This document shows, in pieces, positions 1 through 9,632 of a stretch of 64,000 nucleotides of DNA. Numbering within the stretch: position 1 is the first letter of the stretch; every line of letters starts with the position of its first letter. The stretch lies in assembly GCF_015182315.1 (NCBI RefSeq), contig NZ_PRDL01000001.1:2480001-2544000 (forward strand), given 5' to 3'. Position numbers and translations under genes: made by a program. The DNA comes from Cellvibrio polysaccharolyticus (GTDB taxonomy: Bacteria > Pseudomonadota > Gammaproteobacteria > Pseudomonadales > Cellvibrionaceae). The notes beneath the pieces were generated by a model. That model saw only the letters and a program-made list of their open reading frames with translations, did no database searches and was not told the origin of the DNA.

Positions 1-3000
1 AACATCTTGCTGCACAGGTTGTCTGCTGGAGGTAAACGCAACATAAGGTAATACATCAAAGCTCACCTGGCCACGCTCACCAGATACGACATCGACAAAG
101 GTCAAGGTATAGCGGCCAGTGAGGTTACTACTGAACACATAGCTGCCATCGGCCTGCGCACTGATCAACGACTCGGCAACCGCAGGTTCAAGCAGAGTTT
201 CCTTGCCCGCACGCTTGAGCAATGCCTCTGTTAATGTTTTTTCGCCAACGCCACCCAGCACTCTGAAACGGCCAGGTTCACTGCTAACGAGAGGCTTGTC
301 GGTATCATTGTTGATTTCCAGTGAGGCGTGAACAGAGACATTAATGACACAGTCAGCAGTAATAGCCGCAGTAACTATCTGGCTACCTGACAAAGCAGCA
401 TTACAACTACCACCCAGGGAAACATAATCACCGGCACGCATCAAATTCAACGTAAAGGTTGCCACAGAACCTGACGGCACTTGCCGTGTATTCGGCGTCA
501 CGACCCCATCACCCACCACGTTCACCGTTACAGTATGACTATTCAATGTGTATTGCGCAGTGATGGTGAGATTGGACGTAACATTGTTGAAACTGCGGTT
601 CCAGCCGGAAAAGGTTTTACCAACAGGCGGTGCAAACACCGGCTCTGTTGCCGCCCCACCATGACTTACGGCCTGGCTTAAAGCGCCACCACCGTGACGA
701 CTGCCACCATCCAGATTGAAAGTTACTGTGAAGGTATTGGCTGCGTATTGTGCAGTGATCGTGAGGTTGGCCGTAACATTATCGAAACTGCCGCTCCAGC
801 CAGTGAAGGTTGTACCTGCCGGTCCGGTAAATACTGGTGCCGTTGCTGCCTCGCCGTAATTAACGGTTTGCGCCAAGGCACCGCCACCAGTGCGGCTACC
901 GCCATCCAGATTGAAAGTCACTGTGTAGGTATTGATTGTGTATTGGGCTGTGATGGTGAGATTAGCGGTGACATTATCGAAACTGCCACTCCAACCACTG
1001 AAGGTTTTTCCTGCCGGAGCACTCAACACTGGAGCCGTTGCTGCCTCGCCGTAATTAACGGTTTGCGCCAAGGCACCGCCACCGGTGCGGCTACCGCCAT
1101 CCAGATTGAAAGTCACTGTGTAGGTATTGATTGTGTATTGGGCTGTGATGGTGAGGTTGGCCGTAACATTATCGAAACTGCCGCTCCAGCCACTAAAGGT
1201 TTTTCCTGCCGGAGCGTTCAACACGGGGGCTATTGCTGCCTCTCCGTAATTAACGGTTTGTGCCAAGGCACCGCCACCAGTACGACTACCACCATCCAGA
1301 TTAAAAATGACGCTGTAACTATTGATACTGTATTGAGCGGTCACGGTCAAATCGGCGGTTACTGTATCGAAAACGGTACTCCAGCCAGTGAAGGTTGTAC
1401 CTGCCGGCCCGGTAAATACTGGTGCTGTCGCTGCCAGACCATAATCTACCGTCTGGGTTAAGGTGCCACCACCGGTACGGCTACCGCCATCCAGATTGAA
1501 AGTCACTCTGTATGTGTTGATTGTGTACTGGGCCGTCACCGTCAAATCAGCCGTTACATTGTCAAAAGCCAGATCCCAGCCGGTAAACCCGTAGCCAGTG
1601 CGGCCTGGCGCTGCTGGGGCTGTCGCTGCACCACCGGAAGTAATCAACTGCGAACTTAATACCGCGCTATCCCAGTCAACAAACGTGACGGTAAAGCCGT
1701 CCGGTTTTTCTACAGCTACTGTGATTGCGGCAGGTGCACTGGTGTTATTGTCAGTATCTGTAACCGAGAATGCGATGTTTCTTGAAGAACTTGCTCCTGC
1801 TGCCAGAGAGGGATCGGCGCCAGCCTGGTAGCTAAGGCTTCTTAATGCTGTCTGGTAATCGGCCAGTGTGGCGTTACCGCTTAATGTCAATATGCCAACA
1901 GCGCTATCATAGGATGCACTGATACCTGCAACCGTTTGCACTGCCAGCGTATCTGTGCTGATAAAGCCGCTGGTAATGGATACGGTTGCAGAGAGCAGAT
2001 GAGTACTGTCTGAATCAAAAATGGAGAGCGCATTATCCAATGTTACCGCAGCGCCTGAAACCTGAGCCGTTGCTGTCGTTGTTGTCAGGCTTACTGCTGG
2101 TGTTGGTAAAGAAAACACAACAAGAGCACTGTCTGCTTGACCTGCGACGTACAGATGGCGGTTTAGCGGGTCAGTGCTCATTCCTGAGGGGGCGCTCAGA
2201 CCTATTACGCTATTTGCATTGTTATTGACTACGCTATCCAATGTCAGCAAGCCGGTAGATGCATTACGTGAAAATATAGTAAGGGCATTAGCTGTTATCG
2301 CACTGACCATCACATAACGGCCATCCGGACTCACTGCCAGGCTGCGGGCTCCAGTCAGCTTTTCAATACCACCGGCACCATTTGTCATCTTATCCAGATA
2401 AGTCAGTTCGCCCGTTGTGCTGTCGATACTGAACACGGCTACGGAGTTTTCACTTTGCCCGGTGACATATAAATGTTTGCCATCCGGAGAGCGTTTGGCG
2501 GATGAGGCTGTCAGAATACCATCGACTCCGTTTGTGCCATTTTTATAAACAGCAACCTGGGTTAATGCACCGGTAGTGGCATTTCTGCTGAACAGGGTAA
2601 TTGCACTATCGACTGTTGAGGTAACATAGACAAATTGTCCATCGGCACTGGTGACGATATTTTTGATCGGGCTGAAGGTAGGACTGAATTGCTGTCCAAG
2701 CTCATGACCATCGACGTTATCTTTGTAATCGAACAGTACGGTCAGATCGCCAGTTTCCTGATCCCGACCAAATACAACCAACCCACTCGGCTGGCCGCCC
2801 ACACCATAAACATGCTTGCTGTCCGGGCTGACACTGACAGAAACAAAACCAGCGGTACCGCCGACTGTTCCCACACTATTTACCACTGTCAGGGCCCCGG
2901 TTTCTGCATTGCGGGAATAGGCAAAGATTTTGCCTCCTGTAGGTGATGCGGCATAGACACTTTCACCATCGCCGCTGACATCGACACTAAAGGCGGCTAT

Positions 3001-3285
3001 CGCACCGGTAATGGTGCTGCGGTAGGTCAGTTGCCCGTTTAGCAGATTACGCTCAAATACGCTGACCGCACTCGCTCTATAGGACGAGGCATAAACAAAT
3101 TTACCATCGGGGCTTACTGCAATATCGCTAATGCCGTCAAGTCCGACCACGTCATTCTGAGCGTTAACCTGAGTTTCAATATAATTAACAGTATCTGCCT
3201 GGGACTGTGCTGCCGCACCGATGAGAAATAAGGTCAAGAGGCTACCAATGCAGGTATGCCACCAACGTGAACCAAACAAAATCAT
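1..3285 (-). CDS. Secreted beta-propeller protein with InlB-type repeats (3' end beyond window)
   Basis: Reading on the minus strand from the ATG at 3285 gives an open frame of 1095 codons that runs off the left edge, so the C-terminus is missing. A GGAG ribosome site lies 5 bases upstream and the first ~30 residues form a signal peptide. Residues ~45-390 contain seven repeats of the form SPDG-K-xVYV...F-RN--TG, the pattern of a YVTN/lactonase-type seven-bladed propeller. A cadherin-like segment follows (DSD..., ATLADYQTALRSLSY), then six or seven ~65-residue units with FNLDGGSRTGGG, APAGKTFSGW and NLTITAQYT motifs, typical of the InlB B-repeat (Listeria-Bacteroides repeat) family. The role is probably surface-exposed or secreted binding or adhesion, but this is inference. 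Nothing catalytic is evident: the propeller resembles 6-phosphogluconolactonase folds but is embedded in an adhesin-like architecture. Confidence 0.85.
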   Translation of the reverse strand, partial: MILFGSRWWHTCIGSLLTLFLIGAAAQSQADTVNYIETQVNAQNDVVGLDGISDIAVSPDGKFVYASSYRASAVSVFERNLLNGQLTYRSTITGAIAAFSVDVSGDGESVYAASPTGGKIFAYSRNAETGALTVVNSVGTVGGTAGFVSVSVSPDSKHVYGVGGQPSGLVVFGRDQETGDLTVLFDYKDNVDGHELGQQFSPTFSPIKNIVTSADGQFVYVTSTVDSAITLFSRNATTGALTQVAVYKNGTNGVDGILTASSAKRSPDGKHLYVTGQSENSVAVFSIDSTTGELTYLDKMTNGAGGIEKLTGARSLAVSPDGRYVMVSAITANALTIFSRNASTGLLTLDSVVNNNANSVIGLSAPSGMSTDPLNRHLYVAGQADSALVVFSLPTPAVSLTTTTATAQVSGAAVTLDNALSIFDSDSTHLLSATVSITSGFISTDTLAVQTVAGISASYDSAVGILTLSGNATLADYQTALRSLSYQAGADPSLAAGASSSRNIAFSVTDTDNNTSAPAAITVAVEKPDGFTVTFVDWDSAVLSSQLITSGGAATAPAAPGRTGYGFTGWDLAFDNVTADLTVTAQYTINTYRVTFNLDGGSRTGGGTLTQTVDYGLAATAPVFTGPAGTTFTGWSTVFDTVTADLTVTAQYSINSYSVIFNLDGGSRTGGGALAQTVNYGEAAIAPVLNAPAGKTFSGWSGSFDNVTANLTITAQYTINTYTVTFNLDGGSRTGGGALAQTVNYGEAATAPVLSAPAGKTFSGWSGSFDNVTANLTITAQYTINTYTVTFNLDGGSRTGGGALAQTVNYGEAATAPVFTGPAGTTFTGWSGSFDNVTANLTITAQYAANTFTVTFNLDGGSRHGGGALSQAVSHGGAATEPVFAPPVGKTFSGWNRSFNNVTSNLTITAQYTLNSHTVTVNVVGDGVVTPNTRQVPSGSVATFTLNLMRAGDYVSLGGSCNAALSGSQIVTAAITADCVINVSVHASLEINNDTDKPLVSSEPGRFRVLGGVGEKTLTEALLKRAGKETLLEPAVAESLISAQADGSYVFSSNLTGRYTLTFVDVVSGERGQVSFDVLPYVAFTSSRQPVQQDV
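511..1680 (-). repeat. Tandem 195-bp repeats encoding InlB-type domains
   Basis: The anchor (G/A)CCATCCAGATT recurs at 706, 901, 1096, 1291 and 1486, exactly 195 bp apart, so each unit is 65 codons. The units from 901 to 1290 are nearly identical at DNA level, while the flanking ones (511-705 and 1486-1680) are more diverged. Near identity of the inner copies, including synonymous positions, points to recent duplication or gene conversion. Copy number may vary between strains and short-read assemblies could collapse it. Confidence 0.93.
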
Positions 3286-4036
3286 AAACGCTCCAATGGA
3301 TAAAACAGCCAGGCGTGTGAATTGCCATGGTGATGTACAAAGATGTGGTTATCCCACTTATCAACAAATATTGATTGTCTCTATGCTATTACCACACCTC
3401 AACCGCAATCAGGTGGAGCGCACTGGCAAGTAACGTTCAAAATTCAGGGTCACATTGGTTGGCAATTCCAAACAGTAAGCCAAACCAGATTGCAAAATAA
3501 ATCGACACTTACAATAACGTCAAGAAAAATTTGTGATCCATAGCACTCTTTTTTCGCCTTCTATCCTGTACGAGCACCAATTAAGGCGATAAAGAGTCGT
3601 TGCTATTCGAAAAACCCCATTGATTTTTGTGTTTTTACGAAATGAGCTATAAGAAGCGTCAATTATCCGGCCGGTTAAGTGAGACAGATAATCAATCAGG
3701 ATGCACAAAAATCAGCCTGACTATTCAGCGCGGAAATTCGGATCGAATCGGTATTGGCAGGAGCTACCGGGACACCCGGGATCTGATACCTGTGCACGAA
3801 GACGCCAAGGATCTGACGTGAATTTCCTGAAGTTTTTGATTTGATCCCCTCGAAATACCAGAGTTGGTATTTTTAACGAAATTCTGCTGAAAGGTATGGC
3901 TGAATTGCAGGGCATAGCAGCATAATTAGCGAAAAAAATTATGCAATAAGAAAGAGTTTTTAGTAAATTCGGGCGTTAAAAAGGTGGGCGTTTGCCAGCG
4001 CTGTTCATAAAATAAAATTTTTCACTAAAAGCATCC
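3286..4036. other. Intergenic stretch without a recognisable gene
   Basis: About 750 bp between the start of the propeller gene and the end of the SRPBCC gene. Only short open frames in several overlapping phases occur, none with a convincing ribosome site or family resemblance. It presumably holds the promoter of the propeller gene and becomes AT-rich after ~3900. I see no clear terminator, repeat or RNA gene. Confidence 0.5.
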
Positions 4037-4480
4037 TTATAAAAAATCCGCGTCCTCTGCCAATTTTTTTATCTGTTCCACTGCCTGCATCCAAAGCTTT
4101 CGATGGAAAGCGGCATTCTCTTCGCCAACGCCCCCTACTTCTACCTCAAACCGTGAAAAATTTTCACTGGATCGAGTGATAGTAAATTTTTCATAGTAGT
4201 CGCCCAACGAAGCATCTACTGCAGGCATTACATCGTCGTAGTAACGCAGCTGTAACAAACAGGGGGGCTGAATTCTTTCTACGCGGCCATTGGCACCGAT
4301 ATTACCTTCGGCATCTTTCCAGATAATGCTCGCACCTTCTTCCCACACCACATCCACCAAAGTACCTTCTCCAAAAGCCTCACCCCATTTTTCGGGTGAG
4401 AGAAGAACTTGCCACACACGACCTTGCGATGCATGAATTTGTATGGCACAGGTGAATCCGGTGTCGTTTTGGTCTTTCAT
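4037..4480 (-). CDS. SRPBCC / AHSA1-like domain protein
   Basis: A 147-residue protein. The start chosen is the ATG at 4480 because GAGGGG lies just upstream; a longer frame to 4564 has a hydrophobic, poorly supported extension. The pattern (CAIQIHASQGRVWQVLLSPEKW at the start cut here to its sense: helix and strand with a W-x-x-L-x-x-P-E-K-W loop, then G-x-x-V-x-V-x-W-E-x-G, later S-L-G-D-Y-Y-E-K-F) resembles the START/SRPBCC superfamily, particularly activator-of-Hsp90-ATPase-like proteins that bind hydrophobic ligands in a helix-grip fold. No signal peptide, so cytoplasmic. It precedes no obvious partner; the omega-amidase gene ends 113 bp upstream on the same strand. The ligand cannot be inferred. 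Confidence 0.65.
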   Translation of the reverse strand: MKDQNDTGFTCAIQIHASQGRVWQVLLSPEKWGEAFGEGTLVDVVWEEGASIIWKDAEGNIGANGRVERIQPPCLLQLRYYDDVMPAVDASLGDYYEKFTITRSSENFSRFEVEVGGVGEENAAFHRKLWMQAVEQIKKLAEDADFL

Positions 4481-4593
4481 AGGCCACCCCTCTGGAAATT
4501 TACCTGGTAAAAAAATAGCCTTCCGTAAAAAGATTAAAGGATTTCTCCATTTACTATAGACCAAAGGTATAACAGGAACTTTCTCAGTCGTTG

Positions 4594-5367
4594 TCAGGTG
4601 CGAATATCAAACTCGTCAGCATCCATCCACGCAGGAAACGCTTCACGATAAGCTTGCAGTGAAGATAGCGAAATATTTTCAGTAAAGCAGCCTGCGGTCG
4701 ATTCCGGTTGCAGGTGTGTTTTACCGTCCGGGCCGGTGATGACACTATCACCGGAATAATATTGCAGATGCTCATCGGTACCGATGCGGTTTACACCAAT
4801 AACATAAGCGAGATTTTCAATGGCGCGCGCCGGCAGCAGGCTTTTCCAATGCAGTGCTCGGGCAGCAGGCCAGTTAGCCACGTAAACTGCAAGATCATAA
4901 TCGTTACGATTGCGAGACCACACCGGAAAACGCAAGTCGTAGCAGACTTGCAAGAGCACCCGCCAACCGCGCCAGCTTACAATCACCCGCTCTTTACCAT
5001 CGCGATAACGCAGGTGCTCACCTGCCATGCGAAATAAATGGCGCTTGTTGTATTCGGTGTATTGTCCGTCCGGCTGCATCCAGACCATGCGGTTGTAGTA
5101 GTCGCCATTTTCCAGCACGACCAGGCTGCCGGTAACCACCGCGTTATGTTTTTTTGCTTCTGCGGCCAGCCATTGATAAGCGCGACCGTCCGGTGCTTCT
5201 GCGTAGTCACGAGCACTTTTGCAAAAACCGGTGGTAAATACTTCTGGCAGAACAATAAGGTCAGTTGCTTCAATGGACTGCAACATTGCAGAGAGGTTGT
5301 CGAGATTTTGTGCGGGGTTATTGGCGAGAATATCGTATTGAACCAGGGTAACGCGTAGATCATTCAT
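4594..5367 (-). CDS. yafV: Omega-amidase, nitrilase superfamily (YafV-like)
   Basis: A 257-residue carbon-nitrogen hydrolase. The catalytic triad of the nitrilase superfamily is visible: Glu in VLPEVFTTGF, Lys in YNKRHLF and Cys in LLQVCYDLRFPVW. The start at 5367 is preferred over the upstream in-frame ATG (5415) because GGAG stands 9 bases before it. The closest known family is YafV/Nit2-type omega-amidase, which hydrolyses alpha-ketoglutaramate or alpha-ketosuccinamate, and in the methionine salvage context the amide of alpha-keto-gamma-methylthiobutyrate. It is cytoplasmic and has the usual family length. It lies downstream of aroC on the same strand, about 90 bp away. The specific substrate is inferred from family resemblance only. 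Confidence 0.85.
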   Translation of the reverse strand: MNDLRVTLVQYDILANNPAQNLDNLSAMLQSIEATDLIVLPEVFTTGFCKSARDYAEAPDGRAYQWLAAEAKKHNAVVTGSLVVLENGDYYNRMVWMQPDGQYTEYNKRHLFRMAGEHLRYRDGKERVIVSWRGWRVLLQVCYDLRFPVWSRNRNDYDLAVYVANWPAARALHWKSLLPARAIENLAYVIGVNRIGTDEHLQYYSGDSVITGPDGKTHLQPESTAGCFTENISLSSLQAYREAFPAWMDADEFDIRT

Positions 5368-5460
5368 CCGGAAAGTCTCCGAAAAATACGACTTGCAAAT
5401 AAAAACGTGATTCAAAAATAATCGCCGCTGCTAACGGCGATTATTTTTGCAAATTCAATA

Positions 5461-6558
5461 TCAGGCTTGAGAAGGAATAACCGGTACACCAGCGTGTACA
5501 TCAGCATTTTGGCCACGGTTACGCAGCAAATGATCAATTAACACCATCGCCAACATCGCCTCCGCAATCGGCGTGGCACGAATACCAACGCAAGGGTCAT
5601 GACGCCCTTTGGTGATCACTTCTACCGGGTTACCCTGCACATCAACACTGCGCCCGGGAATGTGCAAGCTGCTGGTTGGCTTGAGCGCAATGTGGGCAAC
5701 AATATCCTGGCCGGAAGAAATCCCACCGAGAATACCGCCCGCATGGTTGGAGAGAAAACCCTCCGGCGTTATTTCATCGCGATGTTGTGTGCCGCGCTGA
5801 TTAACCACATCGAAACCATCGCCAATTTCCACGCCTTTTACGGCGTTAATACTCATCAGCGCGTGGGCGATTTCTGCGTCCAGCCGGTCAAAAATCGGCT
5901 CACCGAGACCCGGTTTTACACCGGTGGCGACCACAGTAATTTTGGCACCAATAGAATCACCCTCTTTGTTCAGGGCTTTCATAAATTCTTCCATCGCCGG
6001 TACTTTGCTGGCATCCGGACAAAAGAAAGGATTGCGCCCTACCTCCTCCCAATCGACCGATTCAATTTTGATCGGGCCCAGCTGCGAGAGATAACCGCGG
6101 ATTTCAATGCCGGCAACGGCCTTAAGGTATTTTTTAGCTACGGCACCCGCAGCGACCCGCATGGCAGTTTCACGAGCAGAAGAGCGGCCACCGCCACGGT
6201 AATCGCGCACACCGTATTTGTGCATGTAGGTGTAATCAGCATGAGCGGGGCGGAACTGGTCTTTAATGTTGCTGTAGTCTTTGGAGCGCTGGTCGGTATT
6301 TTCAATTAGCAAGCCGATTGGTGTACCGGTGGTTTTGCCTTCAAACACGCCGGAGAGAATCTTCACTACGTCATCTTCACGACGCTGGGTGGTAAAACGG
6401 GATTGGCCCGGCTTGCGGCGATCCAGATCAACCTGAATATCTTCTTCGGTGAGCGGCAGACCCGGTGGGCAACCATCAATGATACAGCCCAACGCCAAAC
6501 CATGACTTTCACCGAAAGTCGTGACCGTAAACGATTTGCCAAAAGTATTACCAGACAT
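5461..6558 (-). CDS. aroC: Chorismate synthase
   Basis: A full-length 365-residue enzyme that converts 5-enolpyruvylshikimate-3-phosphate to chorismate with reduced FMN, the last common step of aromatic amino acid, folate and quinone synthesis. Signature segments are present: GESHG near residue 16, DRRKPGQSR near 47, GRSSARETAMRVAAGA near 125, GGISSGQ, and RATPIAEA near the C-terminus. The ATG at 6558 gives the standard N-terminus MSGNTFGKSF. prmB lies 166 bp upstream on the same strand; prmB-aroC is a common pairing in Gammaproteobacteria and they are probably cotranscribed. Confidence 0.98.
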   Translation of the reverse strand: MSGNTFGKSFTVTTFGESHGLALGCIIDGCPPGLPLTEEDIQVDLDRRKPGQSRFTTQRREDDVVKILSGVFEGKTTGTPIGLLIENTDQRSKDYSNIKDQFRPAHADYTYMHKYGVRDYRGGGRSSARETAMRVAAGAVAKKYLKAVAGIEIRGYLSQLGPIKIESVDWEEVGRNPFFCPDASKVPAMEEFMKALNKEGDSIGAKITVVATGVKPGLGEPIFDRLDAEIAHALMSINAVKGVEIGDGFDVVNQRGTQHRDEITPEGFLSNHAGGILGGISSGQDIVAHIALKPTSSLHIPGRSVDVQGNPVEVITKGRHDPCVGIRATPIAEAMLAMVLIDHLLRNRGQNADVHAGVPVIPSQA

Positions 6559-6724
6559 AGAAAGAGGCTCTGTAGAAGGCGAAGCGGTAAGGGAGACCGG
6601 GATAATAAGATCCGGTGCCTGCAGGGCACGGAATCGACCTTACCACTTTGGAAAAAACAAGCGAAAAATTATACGTGAACCGGGCGGCAAGAGCCATTCC
6701 TGCCCTCGCCGGTTGTTTGGCGGA

Positions 6725-7648
6725 TTACAACAAACCCTGCTCTGCTGCCATGCGCAACTGGCCGGAGGTCAGTACAAACACCCCATGCCCGCCGCGCTCG
6801 AACTCCAACCAGGTAAAAGGAATATGCGGATAGGCTTCTTCCAGCGCTACCCAGGAGTTGCCCACCTCAACCACCAACATGCCATTTTCGCTCAAATGGG
6901 CTTCGGCCTCACGCAACAACCGGCGGGTAAAATCGAGCCCGTCCGGTCCGGATGCCAGGCCGATGGCCGGCTCTGCATGATATTCGGCCGGCATTTCGGC
7001 CAGGTCGTCAGCATCTACATAAGGCGGGTTGCTAACGATCAGGTCATAACGCAGGGAGTTAAGGTCGGAGAAAAGATCCGATTGAATAGCACGCACCCGA
7101 TCCTCCAGATGATGAGCGGCAATATTGCCCTCTGCCACCGCCAGCGCCTCAGGGGAGATATCACTTAAATCTACCGCGGCCTCAGGAAAGGCGTAAGCGC
7201 AGGCGATGCCAATGCAACCACTACCGGTACACAAATCCAGAATATATTCCGGCTCTTCGGTCAGCCATGGCTCGAAACGCTTTTCAATCAATTCAGCAAT
7301 AGGAGAGCGCGGCACCAATACATTGCTATCAATTTTAAAAGGCAGGCCAGCAAACCAGCTTTCACCGATCAAATAGGCAGCGGGGATGCGCTCGTTAACG
7401 CGCCGCTCAAACAATTGCACAATGCGTTCGCGCTCTTCGGTAACAAGGCGAGCATCCAGCCAGTGATCGTCCACCGGCGGCGTAAAATGAACTGCATGCA
7501 ACACCAGCAACTCGGCTTCGTCGTAAGCATTGTCGGTGCCATGCCCGAAATACAATTCAGCCGCCCGAAAGCGGCTGGCTCCCCAGCGGATATAATCGCG
7601 CAGGGTTTTCAATTCATGAATGGCACTTTTCCAATCAGTAGCAGGCAT
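6725..7648 (-). CDS. prmB: Ribosomal protein uL3 N5-glutamine methyltransferase
   Basis: A 307-residue class I SAM-dependent methyltransferase of the HemK/PrmC family. The SAM-binding glycine loop LDLCTGSGCIGIA is near residue 135 and the glutamine-binding NPPY motif (VSNPPYVDADD) near residue 205. The N-terminal helical domain (LRDYIRWGASRF, HGTDNAYDEA) is characteristic of PrmB rather than PrmC. The family methylates Gln150 of ribosomal protein L3, which aids 50S assembly. It lies directly upstream of aroC, the usual arrangement. No anomalies. Confidence 0.95.
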   Translation of the reverse strand: MPATDWKSAIHELKTLRDYIRWGASRFRAAELYFGHGTDNAYDEAELLVLHAVHFTPPVDDHWLDARLVTEERERIVQLFERRVNERIPAAYLIGESWFAGLPFKIDSNVLVPRSPIAELIEKRFEPWLTEEPEYILDLCTGSGCIGIACAYAFPEAAVDLSDISPEALAVAEGNIAAHHLEDRVRAIQSDLFSDLNSLRYDLIVSNPPYVDADDLAEMPAEYHAEPAIGLASGPDGLDFTRRLLREAEAHLSENGMLVVEVGNSWVALEEAYPHIPFTWLEFERGGHGVFVLTSGQLRMAAEQGLL

Positions 7649-7776
7649 TGCTATAAACTCCAGATAACGGCTTGTACACGAGCTGCCGCAAAAACGTTTG
7701 CCATACGCCGGCTTCTTTTAAACGTTTTTCGACAACCCGCTGATCATGTTAAAAATATTTAAAAAAATGTGCCGCA

Positions 7777-8712
7777 TTATGGCAACAAAACCACCTCTAC
7801 CCGCCCGCCCATACCGGAGCGCCCGGCCGGAGCGAGACTGCCCAGCCCGTGGGTTTCAATACGTGCGGCATTAACACCTTTGGCCACCAGAGCAGCCTTT
7901 AATTGGTTGGCGTAAGTGAGTGAGTATTGTTGCTGTTCGGCAAGATTTTTACCGTGATAATCATGCCCGGTTAAGGCAATTCGCCACGCCGGGTGCTGCT
8001 GCAACACCCGCACCAGCGATGTCAGATGTTTTTCGCCGGATTGCAATGAAGGTTTGCCATCGGCACCATCAACCACCACATCCGGGAAAACATAATAACC
8101 TTTGGATTGCAGTACATTGATCAATGTTTGCGGATTGGTGGCAACCACGTCATCGCCGACTTTGTCCGAGTTAAGAATATCCACTTGCACGTAAACCCGC
8201 TTGTTGCCACGCTGCACGGCATAAAGAGAAACATAGGCGGGCGAAGAACCGGGGCGATTGACTTCATACGCCGCATAGAACTGATTTTGATCCTGCCCGT
8301 AAAGTTGCAAAATTTTGAAATGGTTATTTGCCCAGGCATTGCTGGCACCGCAGGATCTTGCCTTACAGGAAAATAACTCACGTTTGTCCATGGCTTGCAA
8401 ACGGGAGAGATAAAATTCAAAGCCCGCTTCAGCAGTGTGGTTTTCCGGCAACTCATAGGTTACCCGGGTTAATACACCACTCAAGCGCTGTTCGCGCTCG
8501 GATTGCCAAATGCCTTCGATTTTGCGGTAGCTGCCGAGCGCCAGAGAATACTCTTCGGTACGCTCCTGACTGCGAAACATCGCGCGAGCGCCGTGATAAT
8601 CCTCCAGTTGCAGGGTTGTTTGTGCCATAGCGGGCACTTGCCAGCCAAGCACAGCGGCTCCGGCTAATATCATCACTTGCGCAGCAGTTATCATTTTTTT
8701 CAGTCGTGGCAT
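7777..8712 (-). CDS. DUF4892 / OmpA-like periplasmic protein
   Basis: A 311-residue exported protein. The ATG at 8712 is chosen because GGAGG precedes it by 11 bases and because the next gene ends at 8717; the longer frame to 8760 would overlap that gene. Residues ~1-35 form a signal peptide ending near AMAQ. The N-terminal two thirds resemble the DUF4892 family found in pseudomonads. The C-terminal ~100 residues (HLTSLVRVLQQHP, ALTGHDYHG, RIETHGLG) are arranged like an OmpA-type peptidoglycan-binding domain. Two cysteines (FSCKARSCG) could form a disulphide. The function is unknown; envelope attachment is inferred. Confidence 0.75.
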   Translation of the reverse strand: MPRLKKMITAAQVMILAGAAVLGWQVPAMAQTTLQLEDYHGARAMFRSQERTEEYSLALGSYRKIEGIWQSEREQRLSGVLTRVTYELPENHTAEAGFEFYLSRLQAMDKRELFSCKARSCGASNAWANNHFKILQLYGQDQNQFYAAYEVNRPGSSPAYVSLYAVQRGNKRVYVQVDILNSDKVGDDVVATNPQTLINVLQSKGYYVFPDVVVDGADGKPSLQSGEKHLTSLVRVLQQHPAWRIALTGHDYHGKNLAEQQQYSLTYANQLKAALVAKGVNAARIETHGLGSLAPAGRSGMGGRVEVVLLP

Positions 8713-8716
8713 GCGG

Positions 8717-9589
8717 TTATTTTCCTCCGGAGTCCGGACAGTTTGTTGAAATAAGGGCACGAATTAATGCAGCAATTTCTGCTACGGCTTCTTCCATATG
8801 TAAATGGTGGCCGCCGGCGAGATGGTGGATGCGTATATTGGGAAATTTTTTGACGTCATTGAGCAAATTGGGGAATAGCTCAGTGACGCCCTTATCACCC
8901 AGAATCAAATCCGCCTGCGCTTCTATTCGATCCATAAAAGCGACTATCTGTTCCCTGGATAATTTATACGCGGAAGGTGCCAGCAGCTTTTGGTCGGTAC
9001 TCCATTGAAAACCGCCCTCCACTTCACGAATGCCTCGCTCAGCCAACACATGCGCGGCCTGCTCTGACAGTGGAAACATACCCCGCTGGCGCGCCCGCCC
9101 GGCCGCCGCCGGATTTGCAAAGGTTTTTAAGGGACGGGATTCCAGATGGCGCAGGGTTTTAATGGCATTGGCCAATTGCTCGGGCGCAGCGTCAAGCGCA
9201 ACCGGCTCCGGAAAAATGCCTTCTATCAAGCAAAGCCGGTCAATCCGCTCCGGGAAAGTGCCAGCGGCCAAGGCGCTGATGATAGCGCCACGCGAGTGCC
9301 CCAGCAGGCTGAAACGCTGCCACTGCAGTTGATCTGCAATCGAAAAAATATCCTGAATATCGTCCAGGATGCTGTAAGGCGCATCGGTTTGACGATGATC
9401 GCTCTGGCCGTGGCCAGCCATATCAATCGCCACGATATACAGGGAGTCAAGCAAAGGGGCTACCAGGGAAAAACTGGCGCTGTTATCCAGCCAGCCGTGC
9501 AGCGCCAACACCGGATGCCCCTCCGGGCTGCCCCACACTTGCGCAGCAATACAACGCCCATTCAGCTGAAAACGTATTTCCTGACTCAA
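8717..9589 (-). CDS. Alpha/beta-fold hydrolase
   Basis: A 290-residue alpha/beta hydrolase. The oxyanion/HG motif ALHGWLDNSASF lies near residue 28, the nucleophile elbow GHSRG near residue 98, and the likely catalytic His in LAGGHHLHME near the C-terminus; an acidic residue precedes it. No signal peptide, hence cytoplasmic. It belongs to the broad esterase/epoxide-hydrolase-like group with the pattern GHGQSDH. It ends 4 bp before the DUF4892 gene start, so the two are likely cotranscribed. The substrate cannot be deduced. Confidence 0.85.
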   Translation of the reverse strand: MSQEIRFQLNGRCIAAQVWGSPEGHPVLALHGWLDNSASFSLVAPLLDSLYIVAIDMAGHGQSDHRQTDAPYSILDDIQDIFSIADQLQWQRFSLLGHSRGAIISALAAGTFPERIDRLCLIEGIFPEPVALDAAPEQLANAIKTLRHLESRPLKTFANPAAAGRARQRGMFPLSEQAAHVLAERGIREVEGGFQWSTDQKLLAPSAYKLSREQIVAFMDRIEAQADLILGDKGVTELFPNLLNDVKKFPNIRIHHLAGGHHLHMEEAVAEIAALIRALISTNCPDSGGK

Positions 9590-9632
9590 TGGATCTTCCT
9601 GCTATGGGGAATGAAAAATCCCTGCTGTGACG

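Noticed and set aside
694..1461. Plus-strand open frame of 255 codons across the repeats
   Set aside because: It is the antisense of the InlB-type repeat array; its own repeated sequence follows from the 195-bp period, and the minus-strand frame matches a known domain family with a signal peptide and ribosome site.
3520..3915. Overlapping short open frames in the intergenic region after the propeller gene
   Set aside because: They overlap on opposite strands, lack ribosome sites and show no family features.
5599..6309. Plus-strand frame of 236 codons inside aroC
   Set aside because: Antisense shadow of chorismate synthase, which is unambiguous on the minus strand.
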